Shown in pieces: positions 42,792 to 51,822 of a stretch of DNA of 64,000 nt; position 1 is the first letter of the stretch, and the number at the start of each line of letters is the position of its first letter. The translations under genes and the position numbers were made by a program. The notes beneath the pieces were generated by a model. The model saw only the letters and a list, made by a program, of their open reading frames with translations. It had not been told where the DNA came from and searched no databases. The DNA comes from Azospirillum brasilense. Lineage in GTDB: Bacteria; Pseudomonadota; Alphaproteobacteria; Azospirillales; Azospirillaceae. The stretch spans positions 62,001-126,000 of the forward strand of contig NZ_VITH01000017.1 of the NCBI RefSeq assembly GCF_007827815.1. The letters are read 5' to 3'.

Positions 42792-45407
42792 TCAGGCCGC
42801 CGCGCCGTCCACGCCGACGGTGAAGCGGCCGTCCGCGCCGTGGTCCACGGTGATGCGGCCCACCGGCTGGCCGGCGGCGACGCGGTCGAGGATGCGGATC
42901 GCCACCTCCGGCACCACGAACTCCGACAGCAGCGTGTCGATCATGCGCGCCCCGGCGTCGGAGTTCAGCGCCCGCAGCACCAGCGCCTCCACCGCCGCGT
43001 CGGTGACCGCCAGTTCGGCGCCGCGGTTGCCGGCGGTGCGGCGTTGCAGCTTGTCCAGCTTCATCGTCACGATGCGGCGGATCTGCGCCTCGCTGAGCGG
43101 GTAGTAGGGCACGACCGACAGGCGGCCGAGGAAGGCCGGGCGGAAGCGGCGGCGCAGCACGTCGGAAATGGCGGCCAGCCCCTCCTCGCGCGCCTCGCCG
43201 ATGCGTCCGGCGTCGAGCGCCTCGCGGCCCAGAGCGAACAACTCGGTGTCGCCCAGGTTGCTGGTCAGCAGGATCAGCGTGTTGCGGAAGTCCACCTCCA
43301 CGCCCTCGCCGTCCTCCAGAACGCCCTTGTCGAAGACCTGATAGAACATGTCCAGCACATCGGGGTGGGCCTTCTCGACCTCGTCCATCAGCACCACGGC
43401 GTGCGGGCGGCGGCGCACCGCCTCGGTCAGGACGCCGCCGCTGCCGTAGCCGACATAGCCCGGCGGGGCGCCGCGCAGGGTCGCCACGGCGTGGGCCTCC
43501 TGATACTCCGACATGTTGATGGTGATCAGGCTGTCCTCGCCGCCGTTCAGCAGCTCGGCGAGCGCCAGGGCAGTTTCGGTCTTGCCGACGCCGCTGGGGC
43601 CGCTCAGCAGGAAGACGCCGATGGGGCGCTGCGGTTCGCCCAGTCCGGCGCGGTAGCCGCGCACGGCCCGCGCGATGGCCTGGAGCGCCTGCGGCTGGCC
43701 GACGACGCGGGCGGCCATGCGGTCCTCCAGCGTGGCGACCACCTCAAGGTCGTCCTTGGACATCGAGCCGACCGGGATGCCGGTCCAGTTCGACACCACG
43801 GCGGCGACCACCGCGCCGTCCACCCGGTGCGGAACGAGGGGGCTATCGCCCTGCACGGCCTTCAGTTTTTCCATGGCCGCGGCGGCCTCCACGGCGTGGC
43901 CGGCCTTCAGCGCGGCCTCCACCGCATCGACCAGATCGCGTTCGCGTGTCCAGCGCTCGTCCAGCGCGGCCTTCTCCAGGGCCAGCGCGCCGCGGCGTTG
44001 CGAAATCTGCGACAGGCGGGCGTGGTGGGCGGTGCCGGGTTCGGCCTCCAGCCGCTCCGCCTCGCGCGCCAGGATGGCGTCCTCGCGCTCCATCGCCTCG
44101 ATGGCTTCGGGCTTGGAGCTGCGGGCGATGGCGACGCGGGCGCAGGCGGTGTCGAGCACGCTGATCGCCTTGTCGGGCAGCTGGCGGGCGGGAATGTAGC
44201 GGGCGGACAGGGCCACCGCGGCGGCGATGCCGTCGTCGAGCACGCTGACCCCGTGATGCTCCTCGAAACGGCGGACGAGGCCGCGCAGCATGGCCGCCGC
44301 CGCCGTCTCGTCCGGCTCCGGCACCGAGACGGGCTGGAAGCGGCGGGCCAGGGCCGGGTCCTTCTCGAAATACTTCTTGTACTCGGCCCAGGTGGTGGCG
44401 GCGATGGTGCGGAACTCGCCGCGCGCCAAGGCGGGCTTCAGCAGGTTGGCGGCGTCGCCCTGGCCGGCGGCCCCGCCGGCGCCGATCAGCGCGTGCGCCT
44501 CGTCGATGAAGACGACCATCGGCACGGGGGAGGCCGAGACCTCCTTGATGATCGATTTCAGCCGGTTCTCGAACTCGCCCTTCACCCCGGCCCCGGCCTG
44601 GAGCAGCCCGAGGTCGAGCGTGCGGATGACCATGCCGCGCAGCGGCAGCGGCACGTCGCCCTCGGCGATGCGCAGGGCCAGCCCTTCCACGATGGCGGTC
44701 TTGCCGACGCCGGGGTCGCCAACGAGGATCGGGTTGTTCTGGCGGCGGCGCATCATCACGTCGATGACCTGCCGGATCTCGCGGTCGCGCCCGATCACCG
44801 GGTCGATCTTTCCGGCCTTGGCCTGGGCGGTCAGGTCCTGGCTGTACTGGTCCAGCATGGCCCGTCCGTCCGATGCGGCGGAGACCGGAGCGGCGGCGGG
44901 AGAGGATTCGGATGTGGCGGCGGACGGTCCGCCCGCCTTCAGGGCGCACACCAGCTCCGGCAGGTCGGACGCGGTGCGCTCGCGCGGCAGGGCGAGCAGG
45001 GAGGGGGCGGACTCCGTGACCACCGCCCGCACGGAATCGCAGGCGACCGCCGCCCAGAGGATGGCCGGAAGGAGGATCTGCGGGCTGTCCAGATGGGTGA
45101 CGGAGATCAGCAGCGCCGTCTCCAGCATCTCCGGCACGCGGGGGGAGAAGGCCGGGGTGCGGCTGTTGCCGCGGCGGATGCGGTCCAGCGCCGCTTCCAG
45201 TTCCGTTTCCAGCCGGCCCGCCTCGACACCGTAATGACGCAGGATGCCGGCGACGGTGGCGTCCTTCAGCCGCAGCAGGGCCAGCAGCACATGCTCCGCC
45301 TCGACGTCGTAATGGGTCTGCGAGACGCACAGCGCGGCGGAGCGTTCCAGCACCTTGCGCCCGTCGCGGTCGAGCTTTCCGATGAGGGACTTGATGTCGG
45401 CGGTCAC
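42792..45407 (-). CDS. clpV: T6SS AAA+ ATPase ClpV (TssH)
   Basis: Disassembles contracted TssB/TssC sheaths for reuse; 871 aa. The N-domain (residues 1-150) is followed by NBD1 with Walker A GDPGVGKT (230-237). A shortened middle domain follows, then NBD2 with Walker A GPSGVGKT (about 603-610) and INMSEYQEAHAVATLRGAPP. The length and the N-domain sequence (LIGKLDRDGRKVLERSAALC) fit ClpV rather than ClpB. It is in the minus-strand operon between tssG and vgrG. The 81-bp gap to tssG holds part of a palindromic repeat. Confidence 0.95.
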   Translation of the reverse strand: MTADIKSLIGKLDRDGRKVLERSAALCVSQTHYDVEAEHVLLALLRLKDATVAGILRHYGVEAGRLETELEAALDRIRRGNSRTPAFSPRVPEMLETALLISVTHLDSPQILLPAILWAAVACDSVRAVVTESAPSLLALPRERTASDLPELVCALKAGGPSAATSESSPAAAPVSAASDGRAMLDQYSQDLTAQAKAGKIDPVIGRDREIRQVIDVMMRRRQNNPILVGDPGVGKTAIVEGLALRIAEGDVPLPLRGMVIRTLDLGLLQAGAGVKGEFENRLKSIIKEVSASPVPMVVFIDEAHALIGAGGAAGQGDAANLLKPALARGEFRTIAATTWAEYKKYFEKDPALARRFQPVSVPEPDETAAAAMLRGLVRRFEEHHGVSVLDDGIAAAVALSARYIPARQLPDKAISVLDTACARVAIARSSKPEAIEAMEREDAILAREAERLEAEPGTAHHARLSQISQRRGALALEKAALDERWTRERDLVDAVEAALKAGHAVEAAAAMEKLKAVQGDSPLVPHRVDGAVVAAVVSNWTGIPVGSMSKDDLEVVATLEDRMAARVVGQPQALQAIARAVRGYRAGLGEPQRPIGVFLLSGPSGVGKTETALALAELLNGGEDSLITINMSEYQEAHAVATLRGAPPGYVGYGSGGVLTEAVRRRPHAVVLMDEVEKAHPDVLDMFYQVFDKGVLEDGEGVEVDFRNTLILLTSNLGDTELFALGREALDAGRIGEAREEGLAAISDVLRRRFRPAFLGRLSVVPYYPLSEAQIRRIVTMKLDKLQRRTAGNRGAELAVTDAAVEALVLRALNSDAGARMIDTLLSEFVVPEVAIRILDRVAAGQPVGRITVDHGADGRFTVGVDGAAA

Positions 45408-45464
45408 GGGACGGCTCCCTGGGATGACGTTGCGGGCGAGGACGGGGTCAGAGGCGTTCGGCGT

Positions 45465-45582
45465 CCCCTCTCCCCTCTGGGGAGAGGGTTAGGGTGAGGG
45501 GGTTGCGCGTGGTGGTACGTCCGGCACAAGCGCAACCCCCTCACCGGCCCTCCGGGCCACCCTCTCCCCAGAGGGGAGAGGG
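45465..45582. repeat. GC-rich palindromic repeat, type B copy 1, forming the end of tssG
   Basis: Two self-complementary blocks, CCCCTCTCCCCTCTGGGGAG and CCCTCTCCCCAGAGGGGAG, flank an outer inverted repeat GTGAGGGGGTTGCGC / GCGCAACCCCCTCAC. The tssG stop codon (45489-45491) lies inside the element. Nearly the same structure occurs at 48927-49032. Confidence 0.85.
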
Positions 45583-46619
45583 TTTGAGGGGGCGAGCGTG
45601 AGGCGCCCGTCCTTCAAATTCGGACGGCCCGGTGCCCGCAGCCAGGAGGTCCAGCCGAGGCGGCTGCCCTCCTGCGGCTTGGTGGACAGGCGCGTCGGCG
45701 GCACCTTCGTGGCCTCCAGCACCAGCACGATGCGGAAGTCCATGCCGTCCCCGGTGTGGAAGCGGGCGAGCGCGCAGAGCGTCTGGTGGTGCCGCCCGTC
45801 GGGCAGGAACTCGCGGAAGCGCTCCAGGCTGTCGAGCGTCAGTTCGATGGCGTAGCAGCTCTGCTGGTCCCAGACGCGGCGGCCCAGCACGACCGTGCGG
45901 CCGAGGCTGTTGTTCCGCGCGCCGAAGCCGCCGCCGATGCGGGTGCGGCTCTCCTCGTCCAGCGGCAGCCAGCGCCCGACGAAGCTCTCCACCCGCACCT
46001 TGACCCGGAAGACGGCGCCGAGGATCGCCTCCAGCCCGGCCGACGAGCGGCGGCGGTTGGCGAGGATGCCGGAGAAGGCCAGCAGCATGCGGTCGGGCGT
46101 GCCGGGCAGGCGCTGCTCCAGGCCGGGCGTGCCGATGCCGGCCAGCGCGCGCAGCACGCGTGCCATCAGCGTGCGTTCCGGGTCGCGCTCCAGCAGGGGC
46201 AGGCTGCCCTGGCGGGTGCGGTAGAAGATCGACATCAGGCGGTGGTTGAAGATGTCGTAGAAGGCGGAGCCCGCCGTGTCGCGCCGCGCCGCCCGCTCGA
46301 CCAGCAGTTCGGTGGCGACGTAGGGCAGGGGGCCGTTGATGCCGGCCACGCCCAGCACGGGCGAGCGGACGACGCCGCGCCCGTCCTCGGTCCGCCGCGC
46401 CTCGACAACGTCGCTGGCGGGGAAGACGAAGCTGGGGTCGTGCTCGATGCGAACGGCCTCCTGCTCCGGGTCGATGCCGGTGCCGAGCGGGGCCAGACCG
46501 GGGGCGGCGCGCTCCAGCAGGGCGATGGCCTGCAGCAGGTCGAAGCCCCAGGGCTCGGCCTCCAGCCGGTCGATCAGGGCGGGAGGGTGGCCCGAGGAGG
46601 GAGGGGGGCGGTCCGTCAC
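45489..46619 (-). CDS. tssG: T6SS baseplate subunit TssG
   Basis: Baseplate wedge protein of 376 aa. It starts with GTG overlapping the tssF stop (GTGA) and opens with a family-typical helix, ALIDRLEAEPWGFDLLQAIA, followed by PSFVFPASDV and later FNHRLMSIFYRTRQG and RIGGGFGARNNSLGRTVVLG. The family domain ends at about LGWTSWLRAP. The last 31 residues (from NPLPSGERVARR) are encoded by a dispersed palindromic repeat and are not expected in relatives, so the natural stop was probably lost when the repeat arrived. The core looks intact and likely functional. Confidence 0.92.
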   Translation of the reverse strand: MTDRPPPSSGHPPALIDRLEAEPWGFDLLQAIALLERAAPGLAPLGTGIDPEQEAVRIEHDPSFVFPASDVVEARRTEDGRGVVRSPVLGVAGINGPLPYVATELLVERAARRDTAGSAFYDIFNHRLMSIFYRTRQGSLPLLERDPERTLMARVLRALAGIGTPGLEQRLPGTPDRMLLAFSGILANRRRSSAGLEAILGAVFRVKVRVESFVGRWLPLDEESRTRIGGGFGARNNSLGRTVVLGRRVWDQQSCYAIELTLDSLERFREFLPDGRHHQTLCALARFHTGDGMDFRIVLVLEATKVPPTRLSTKPQEGSRLGWTSWLRAPGRPNLKDGRLTLAPSNPLPSGERVARRAGEGVALVPDVPPRATPSP

Positions 46620-48412
46620 AGGACCGGCTGGCTGCCGGCAAGGCGCGACCATGCCTTCCAGACCCCTTCCCGTTGCACCGAGCGCAGCCGAAGCTGGGCG
46701 AAGGCGTTGACGTTGACGTAGAGCCCGAGGAAGCGGCTGAGCACACCGCCGAAGACCAGCGGGCTGGCGCCAACGAAGTTCCGTTCGTCCAGGGCCACCG
46801 TCACCTCCAGCCCGCGCACGAAGCCGCGCCAGGCGTCCTGCCCCATGCGGTGCAACACCGGGCGGGAGGACAGGCCCTGCACGCCGCGGATCTGGTGCTG
46901 AGCGGACGGATCGTCGGGCGCGTGCAGCAGCAGGATCGATTGCAGGGCGCGCAGCCCCTCGGCGTCGCCGGTCAGGCTGAGATGGTTGACCGACAGGTGC
47001 GAGATCAGCTTCCAAGCCGAGGAACCGCCCGCCGGGGCGGGGCGTCCGGGGGTCGGCTTGTGCAGGCAGCGGATGGTGGCGATGGGGGCGGATTCTTCGA
47101 TCATCAGCGCGGCCCCCGCCGGGACCTGCTCGGCCAACGCCCGGTTGGTGCAGAGCGTGCGCACGAGAAGCGTCTCGTCCGCCGGGTCGGTCGGCGTCAG
47201 ATCGAGGTGGTGCAGGCTGAGATGCAGGTCGGTGCCCGGCACGTCGTCGCGCTGGGTCGGCTCGCGCGCGGCCAGCCAGAAGCCGCGCGGTTCCGTCTCG
47301 GCCTCGGCGTGCTGGTGCGAGAAGAGGGGGACGTAGCGGTGGTGCATGCCGTCGCCGTCGCGCAGGCCGCTGACCTCCAAGATCGAATGGACCTCGGTGG
47401 TGCGCTCGCGCAGGGCGTCGGGGACGACGCGGTAGGCGGTGCGCCGGTGGTTCAGCCGGATCGGCTCCGCCGTGCGGTTGAACAGGTTGACGATGGGCGT
47501 GCAGCCGAGGACGAAGCTGTCCTTGCGCAGGGTCAGCCGGTTGGGCAGCGGGCGCGACACCGCGATCAGGATGTCCACGACCTCTCCCGACAACCGCCCC
47601 TGGGGAATCGGCAGGTCGTAGAAGTCGAACTTCTGCGGGAACTCGAAGTATTCCTGCAGCAGGCCGTAGGCCGGCTGGGCGTGCTTGGGGTGCGGCAGCA
47701 CCGTCTCGTCCGGACCGAAGCCCACCGGAGCGATCAGGGTCTCACCGCGCAGCCGCACCGGCGGCTTGCCCGGCTGGACGTAGGCGATCTCGACCACACC
47801 GCACAGGAACAGCTCGTGCAGGGCGGAGGTGAGGATCGTCTCGCCGTCGATGAACAGGCGCAGCTTGTCGATCGGCAGATTCTCGAAGGACTGGTTGCGC
47901 GTCTCCAGCCGCAGCCGCAGCACCGAGGCGGTGGCGGCGCCGTCGAGGAAGTCGTAGCGGTCCGCCGGCTCCACCGCGGCGTCGGTCACCGCGACCGGCC
48001 ACAGCGTCACGTCGTAGGCGGTGCGGAAGCGGCAGCGGATGTTGTCCTCGGCCACGGCGTGCAAGGGGGTGCCGCGCGGCACGCGGAAGCCGCCGGTCAG
48101 CCGCCCCTCACCGGGTGTCGGCTCCATCCGCGCGATGCCCATGGCCGGGATCGGCGCGATCATCTGCGGGTGCAGGATGCCGAGCAGCGCCTCGGAAAAG
48201 CGCGGGAACTCGCGCTCCAGATTGAGCTGCAGGCGACCCGACAGGAAAGCGAAGGATTCGATCAGCCGCTCGACGTTGGGGTCGGCGGCCTGATCCGGCC
48301 CCAGCGCCAGCCGGCGCGCAATCTTGGGATAGCTGCGCGCGAAAGCTTCGCCCGCCCGGCGGACGTAGAGAAGCTCGCGTTCGTAATGGTCGAGGAGGTC
48401 CTCGCGCCGCAT
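46616..48412 (-). CDS. tssF: T6SS baseplate subunit TssF
   Basis: Baseplate protein of 598 aa. The N-terminus is diagnostic: LDHYERELLYVRRAGEAFAR, then YPKIARRLALG and LESFAFL-like IESFAFLSGRLQLNLEREFP. The central and C-terminal parts include PLFSHQHAEAETEPRGFWLA and VTVALDERNFVGASPLVFGG, and a final ANAFAQL-like NVNAFAQLRLRS, as in family members. It works with TssE, TssG and TssK as the wedge on which the sheath polymerises. The stop overlaps tssG and the start is 14 bp after tssE, so the three are one translational unit. Confidence 0.94.
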   Translation of the reverse strand: MRREDLLDHYERELLYVRRAGEAFARSYPKIARRLALGPDQAADPNVERLIESFAFLSGRLQLNLEREFPRFSEALLGILHPQMIAPIPAMGIARMEPTPGEGRLTGGFRVPRGTPLHAVAEDNIRCRFRTAYDVTLWPVAVTDAAVEPADRYDFLDGAATASVLRLRLETRNQSFENLPIDKLRLFIDGETILTSALHELFLCGVVEIAYVQPGKPPVRLRGETLIAPVGFGPDETVLPHPKHAQPAYGLLQEYFEFPQKFDFYDLPIPQGRLSGEVVDILIAVSRPLPNRLTLRKDSFVLGCTPIVNLFNRTAEPIRLNHRRTAYRVVPDALRERTTEVHSILEVSGLRDGDGMHHRYVPLFSHQHAEAETEPRGFWLAAREPTQRDDVPGTDLHLSLHHLDLTPTDPADETLLVRTLCTNRALAEQVPAGAALMIEESAPIATIRCLHKPTPGRPAPAGGSSAWKLISHLSVNHLSLTGDAEGLRALQSILLLHAPDDPSAQHQIRGVQGLSSRPVLHRMGQDAWRGFVRGLEVTVALDERNFVGASPLVFGGVLSRFLGLYVNVNAFAQLRLRSVQREGVWKAWSRLAGSQPVL

Positions 48413-48426
48413 CCTGGTGCGTCCTT

Positions 48427-48900
48427 TCAGCCGGACTGGCTCGGCTCGGTGGCGGCCGGGCCGCGCAGGCCCACGTCGAATTCCAGCCGTTCGGTGACGG
48501 TGCCCGCCACGACCTCGCCGGAGATGCTGGTGACCATGGTGCCGCGCCCGGTTCCGGCGCTGACGGTCACCCGCGGGCGCTTCAGCCGCGGCTCGAAATC
48601 GATGATGGCCTGTCGCACCATCCGCTCCACCTGACGGCGGTCGGCGTCGGAAGCGGCGTCCAAATGCGTGATGTCGGAAATCCCATAGTCCAGCGCCGTT
48701 CCGCCGAGATCGGGGCGGCGCGTGCCGGTGCTGCGGCTGTCGAGGATGCGCGCCACCTCGCGCCGGATCGACGCCTTGAGGTCGGGCATGGACAGCACCG
48801 TGGTGGACGGCTCGTCGCCCGTCGGGTGGTCCGGTTCGAAGTCGATCAGCCGTTCGAACAGCAGCGACCGTCCACCGGTCATCGTCTTGGGCTGGGTCAT
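48427..48900 (-). CDS. tssE: T6SS baseplate subunit TssE (gp25-like)
   Basis: Lysozyme-related gp25-like wedge protein of 157 aa. Key segments are GRSLLFERLIDFEPDHPTGD, LKASIRREVARILDSRS, TALDYGISDITHLDA and a C-terminal RVTVSAGTGRGTMVTSISGE. The ATG at 48900 gives a normal N-terminus; the open frame further upstream is a palindromic repeat and is not counted. The ribosome binding site is weak, and an internal ATG at 48882 is an alternative. It lies between hcp and tssF in the minus-strand operon. Confidence 0.92.
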   Translation of the reverse strand: MTQPKTMTGGRSLLFERLIDFEPDHPTGDEPSTTVLSMPDLKASIRREVARILDSRSTGTRRPDLGGTALDYGISDITHLDAASDADRRQVERMVRQAIIDFEPRLKRPRVTVSAGTGRGTMVTSISGEVVAGTVTERLEFDVGLRGPAATEPSQSG

Positions 48901-48926
48901 CGCCGTGTCCGTTGGGGGCTTCAGTT

Positions 48927-49032
48927 CCTTCTCCCCTCTGGGGAGAAGGTTAGGATGAGGGGGTTGTGCTTTTGCCGGACGTGCCGACATGCACAACCCC
49001 CTCACCCTTCCCTCTCCCCAGAGGGGAGAGGG
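48927..49032. repeat. GC-rich palindromic repeat, type B copy 2
   Basis: CCTTCTCCCCTCTGGGGAGAAGG, then GAGGGGGTTGTGC, a short centre, GCACAACCCCCTC, and CCCTCTCCCCAGAGGGGAGAGGG: the same composite palindrome as at 45465. It separates hcp from tssE and could reduce transcription or protect the abundant hcp message at its 3' end. Confidence 0.85.
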
Positions 49033-49044
49033 TTATTCACCACC

Positions 49045-49560
49045 TCAGCTGTCGGAGACGGTGCCCTTCAGCAGGTTGAACTTCACGCCGCCACCGCCTT
49101 CGTGCTTCTGCTCTTCGGTGTAGCGCTTGTAGGTCCAGTAGATCTCGGTGGCGTTGATCTCGATGGTCTCGGTCGTGTCGCCCTCGTTGACGCTCAGGCT
49201 GTGCTTGGCGATCAGCGGGTTGGTCAGCTCGATCGTCAGGAACTCGCCCCACTGGTGGCTGTCGCCGATCGGCTTCAGGCAGTGGATGGTCCACTGCTTC
49301 TTCGCCGTGTCGGAGTTGGCCGAGCGCAGCAGCAGCGAGATCAGCTTGGGCGAGGCCCGGTCCCACTTGCGCTCAAGCGTGATGTTCTCGACCTTCGGGG
49401 TGTGGACCGTGCGGCGGGCGTTGGTCGACACTTCCATTTCGACGGTCATGTCCTGCGACAGGGATTCGCACAGGATCATGTCCTTGAACACCACGCCCCC
49501 GGCGATCTCCACCGCGGACTCCCCCTGGACGTTGGGGATATCGAGAATGATCATAGACAT
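49045..49560 (-). CDS. hcp: T6SS tube protein Hcp (TssD)
   Basis: Inner-tube hexamer protein of 171 aa. Family patterns are LDIPNVQGESAV at the start, TNARRTVHTPKVENITLERK in the middle, and SVNEGDTTETIEINATEIYW near the end. It lies 38 bp downstream of tssC. Loss or gain of the following palindromic repeat may set its level relative to downstream genes. It is probably the most abundant product of the operon. A ribosome binding site, GGAGTAAATCCGC, precedes the ATG. Confidence 0.95.
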   Translation of the reverse strand: MSMIILDIPNVQGESAVEIAGGVVFKDMILCESLSQDMTVEMEVSTNARRTVHTPKVENITLERKWDRASPKLISLLLRSANSDTAKKQWTIHCLKPIGDSHQWGEFLTIELTNPLIAKHSLSVNEGDTTETIEINATEIYWTYKRYTEEQKHEGGGGVKFNLLKGTVSDS

Positions 49561-49598
49561 GCGGATTTACTCCGGACGATGCGTTCGGGGGGAGGGGA

Positions 49599-51068
49599 TC
49601 AGGCTTCCGGCGCCGGCAGTTCGGCGACCATGCGGATGGAGGCCGACAGCTCTTCGAGCTGGAAATGCGGGCGCAGGAAGATGTTGGCGCGGTAGACGCC
49701 CGGACGGCCCGGCACGTCGTAGACGTCGATGCGGGCCTCGCGCAGCGGGAAACGGGCCTTCGTGCCCTGCGACGCCTCGTCGTCCAGAAGGACGTAGTTG
49801 GCGATCCAGGTGTTCAGGTGGTCCGTGATGTTGTTGCGCGTCAGGAAGGCGCCGATCTTGTCGCGCAGCATCACCTTCAGGTAATGGGCGAAGCGCGACG
49901 ACACCAGCATGTATGGCAGCATCGCCGAGATGCGGGCGTTCGCGTTGGCCTCGTCGGTGTTGTAGACCTTCGGCTTGTTGGTGGTCTGGCCGCTGAAGAA
50001 CGCCGCGTAATCCGTGTTCTTGCAGTGGACCAGCGAGATGAAGCCGAGGTCGTTCAGCTCCTTCTCACGGCGATCGGTGATGGCGATCTCCGTCGGGCAC
50101 TTCAGGGCGACGTCGCCCTCGTCGGTCTTGAAGGTGTGGCTGGGCAGACCCTCGACCTTGCCGCCGCCTTCCACGCCGCGGATGGCCGCGGTCCAGCCGT
50201 GCTTGGCGAAGCTGTCGGTGATGCGCGCGGCCAGCGCCCAGGAGGCGTTGCCCCACAGGTACTTGGAATGATCGCGGCCGTCGGTGTCCTCGACGAAGTT
50301 CATGCCTTCGACCGGAACGGTGTTCGGGCCGTAGGGCAGGCGCATCAGGACGTGCGGCATGGTCAGCGAGACGTAGCGGGAGTCTTCCGACGAACGGAAG
50401 GACCGCCACTTCACCATCTCGGCCGTCTCGAAGATCTTCGACAGGTCGCGCGGGGCGCCCAACTCGCCGAAGTTCTCCATGTCGAACATCGCCGGCGACA
50501 CGGCGCTGATGAACGGCGCGTGGGCGGCGGCGGCGAGGTTCGACATCTTCTCCAGCAGGGAGATGTCCTGCGGATGGCGGCCGAACTCGTAATCACCGAC
50601 CAGCATGCTGTAGGGCGTGCCGCCCAGCGTGCCGTACTCGGCCTCGTAGACCATCTTGAACATGGCGCTCTGGTCGAACTCGACCGCGCTGTCCAGGTCC
50701 TTCTGGAGGTCCTTGCGCGAGACGTTGAGGACGCGCAGCTTCAGCGTCGTCGAGGTCTCGGTGTTCATGACGAGGTAGTTGAGGCCGCGCCACGTGCCTT
50801 CCAGCTTCTGGAAGTCGGGGTGGTGCATGACCTCGTTCAGCTGGTCGCTGATCAGCTCGTCGATCTGCGCGATGCGCTGGTTGATCGCCTCGACCACGTC
50901 GATGGCGGAGGCGTCGCCGGTCTCGGCGAGGACCTGGTCGACGAATTCGGTCAGAAGGTCGCGGGCGTAGGGCCGCTGGCCCTCTTCGCGCGCCATCTTG
51001 CCTTCGACCATCATGCGGTCGAGCAGGGACAGACTGGCGGCGCTCTCAACGGACGTTTCCGTGCTCAC
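49599..51068 (-). CDS. tssC: T6SS sheath large subunit TssC (VipB)
   Basis: Contractile sheath protein of 489 aa. The GTG at 51068 follows GGAG at 7 nt; the open frame extends to 51155 but that extension overlaps tssB. Typical segments are TEFVDQVLAETG, HHPDFQKLEGTWRGLNYLVM, YGTLGGTPYSMLVGDYEFG, MRLPYGPNTVPVEGMNFVED and a C-terminal FLRPHFQLEELSASIRMVAE. TssB and TssC polymerise into the sheath that ClpV recycles. It lies 49 bp after tssB. Confidence 0.95.
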   Translation of the reverse strand: MSTETSVESAASLSLLDRMMVEGKMAREEGQRPYARDLLTEFVDQVLAETGDASAIDVVEAINQRIAQIDELISDQLNEVMHHPDFQKLEGTWRGLNYLVMNTETSTTLKLRVLNVSRKDLQKDLDSAVEFDQSAMFKMVYEAEYGTLGGTPYSMLVGDYEFGRHPQDISLLEKMSNLAAAAHAPFISAVSPAMFDMENFGELGAPRDLSKIFETAEMVKWRSFRSSEDSRYVSLTMPHVLMRLPYGPNTVPVEGMNFVEDTDGRDHSKYLWGNASWALAARITDSFAKHGWTAAIRGVEGGGKVEGLPSHTFKTDEGDVALKCPTEIAITDRREKELNDLGFISLVHCKNTDYAAFFSGQTTNKPKVYNTDEANANARISAMLPYMLVSSRFAHYLKVMLRDKIGAFLTRNNITDHLNTWIANYVLLDDEASQGTKARFPLREARIDVYDVPGRPGVYRANIFLRPHFQLEELSASIRMVAELPAPEA

Positions 51069-51117
51069 CTGTTCGCTCCGTGAAGGGGGTTCTGATTGGG
51101 CTTGACGGGACGGGGAA

Positions 51118-51654
51118 TCAGGCGGGCTCGCCCGCGGGCTCGCCGGCCGGGGCACCGGCCACCGGGCCGAGGAGCTTCTTCAACTCGTCCTGCTGCTCGG
51201 TGCTGGTGATGACGTCGTTCAGCAGGCCGTTCAGCTCGTCGTTGCCGTCCAGCTTGGCCAGCAGATCCGACAGCTTCTGGCGGGCTTCGAACAGGCGGCT
51301 CAGCGTCGGCACCTGCTTCAGCACCTCCACCGGCTGGAAATCGTCCATGTGGCGCATGTTCAGCAGGATGTTCAGCTTGCCGCCGTCCTCCTGCAGCTTG
51401 TTGTCCACCTGGAAGGCGAGGCGCGGCCCGACGGAGGCCATCACGTCGTTGAAGTTGTCGCGGTCGATCTCGACGAACTTGCGCTCCTTCAGCTTGGGAA
51501 GGGGCTTCTCCGGCTTGCCGCTGAGGTCGGCCAGGATGCCGACCAGGAAGGGCAGCTCCTTCATCTCCTGGGCGCCACCGGTGTGGACCTCGTAGGTGAG
51601 CTTCACCCGCGGCGGGCGGACGCGCTCCAACTTCTTCTGACTGCTCTCGCTCAT
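51118..51654 (-). CDS. tssB: T6SS sheath small subunit TssB (VipA)
   Basis: Small sheath protein of 178 aa, with RPPRVKLTYEVHTGGAQEMK, LPFLVGILADLSGKPEKPLP, KLKERKFVEIDRDNFNDVM and MRHMDDFQPVEVLKQVP, all diagnostic of TssB. A short C-terminal tail of repeated AGEPAGEPA is unusual and may be a small repeat expansion. The ATG at 51654 follows GAGG at a slightly long distance. It leads the structural part of the minus-strand T6SS operon, 168 bp after the J-domain gene. Confidence 0.95.
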   Translation of the reverse strand: MSESSQKKLERVRPPRVKLTYEVHTGGAQEMKELPFLVGILADLSGKPEKPLPKLKERKFVEIDRDNFNDVMASVGPRLAFQVDNKLQEDGGKLNILLNMRHMDDFQPVEVLKQVPTLSRLFEARQKLSDLLAKLDGNDELNGLLNDVITSTEQQDELKKLLGPVAGAPAGEPAGEPA

Positions 51655-51822
51655 ATCTGACGACCTCATAGGGTTGTGCGCGTCGCGCGCCGGCTGTCGA
51701 GCTTCGCCATCATTCGAAAGGCACCCCCGCGGAGGCCAGCCGAGATGGACCCCAATTGGACGACATCGCCCCGGAACACCTCCGTTTCGGAGGGAATGTC
51801 CGGCGTACGAAGCATCGCCCGC

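Noticed and set aside
40610..45497. Long plus-strand open frames opposite vgrG and clpV
   Set aside because: Codon-shadow products rich in Gly, His, Val and Asp; the minus-strand genes have full family signatures.
48901..49005. 35-codon N-terminal extension of tssE
   Set aside because: The extra codons lie in a palindromic repeat and give a sequence not expected in gp25-like proteins.
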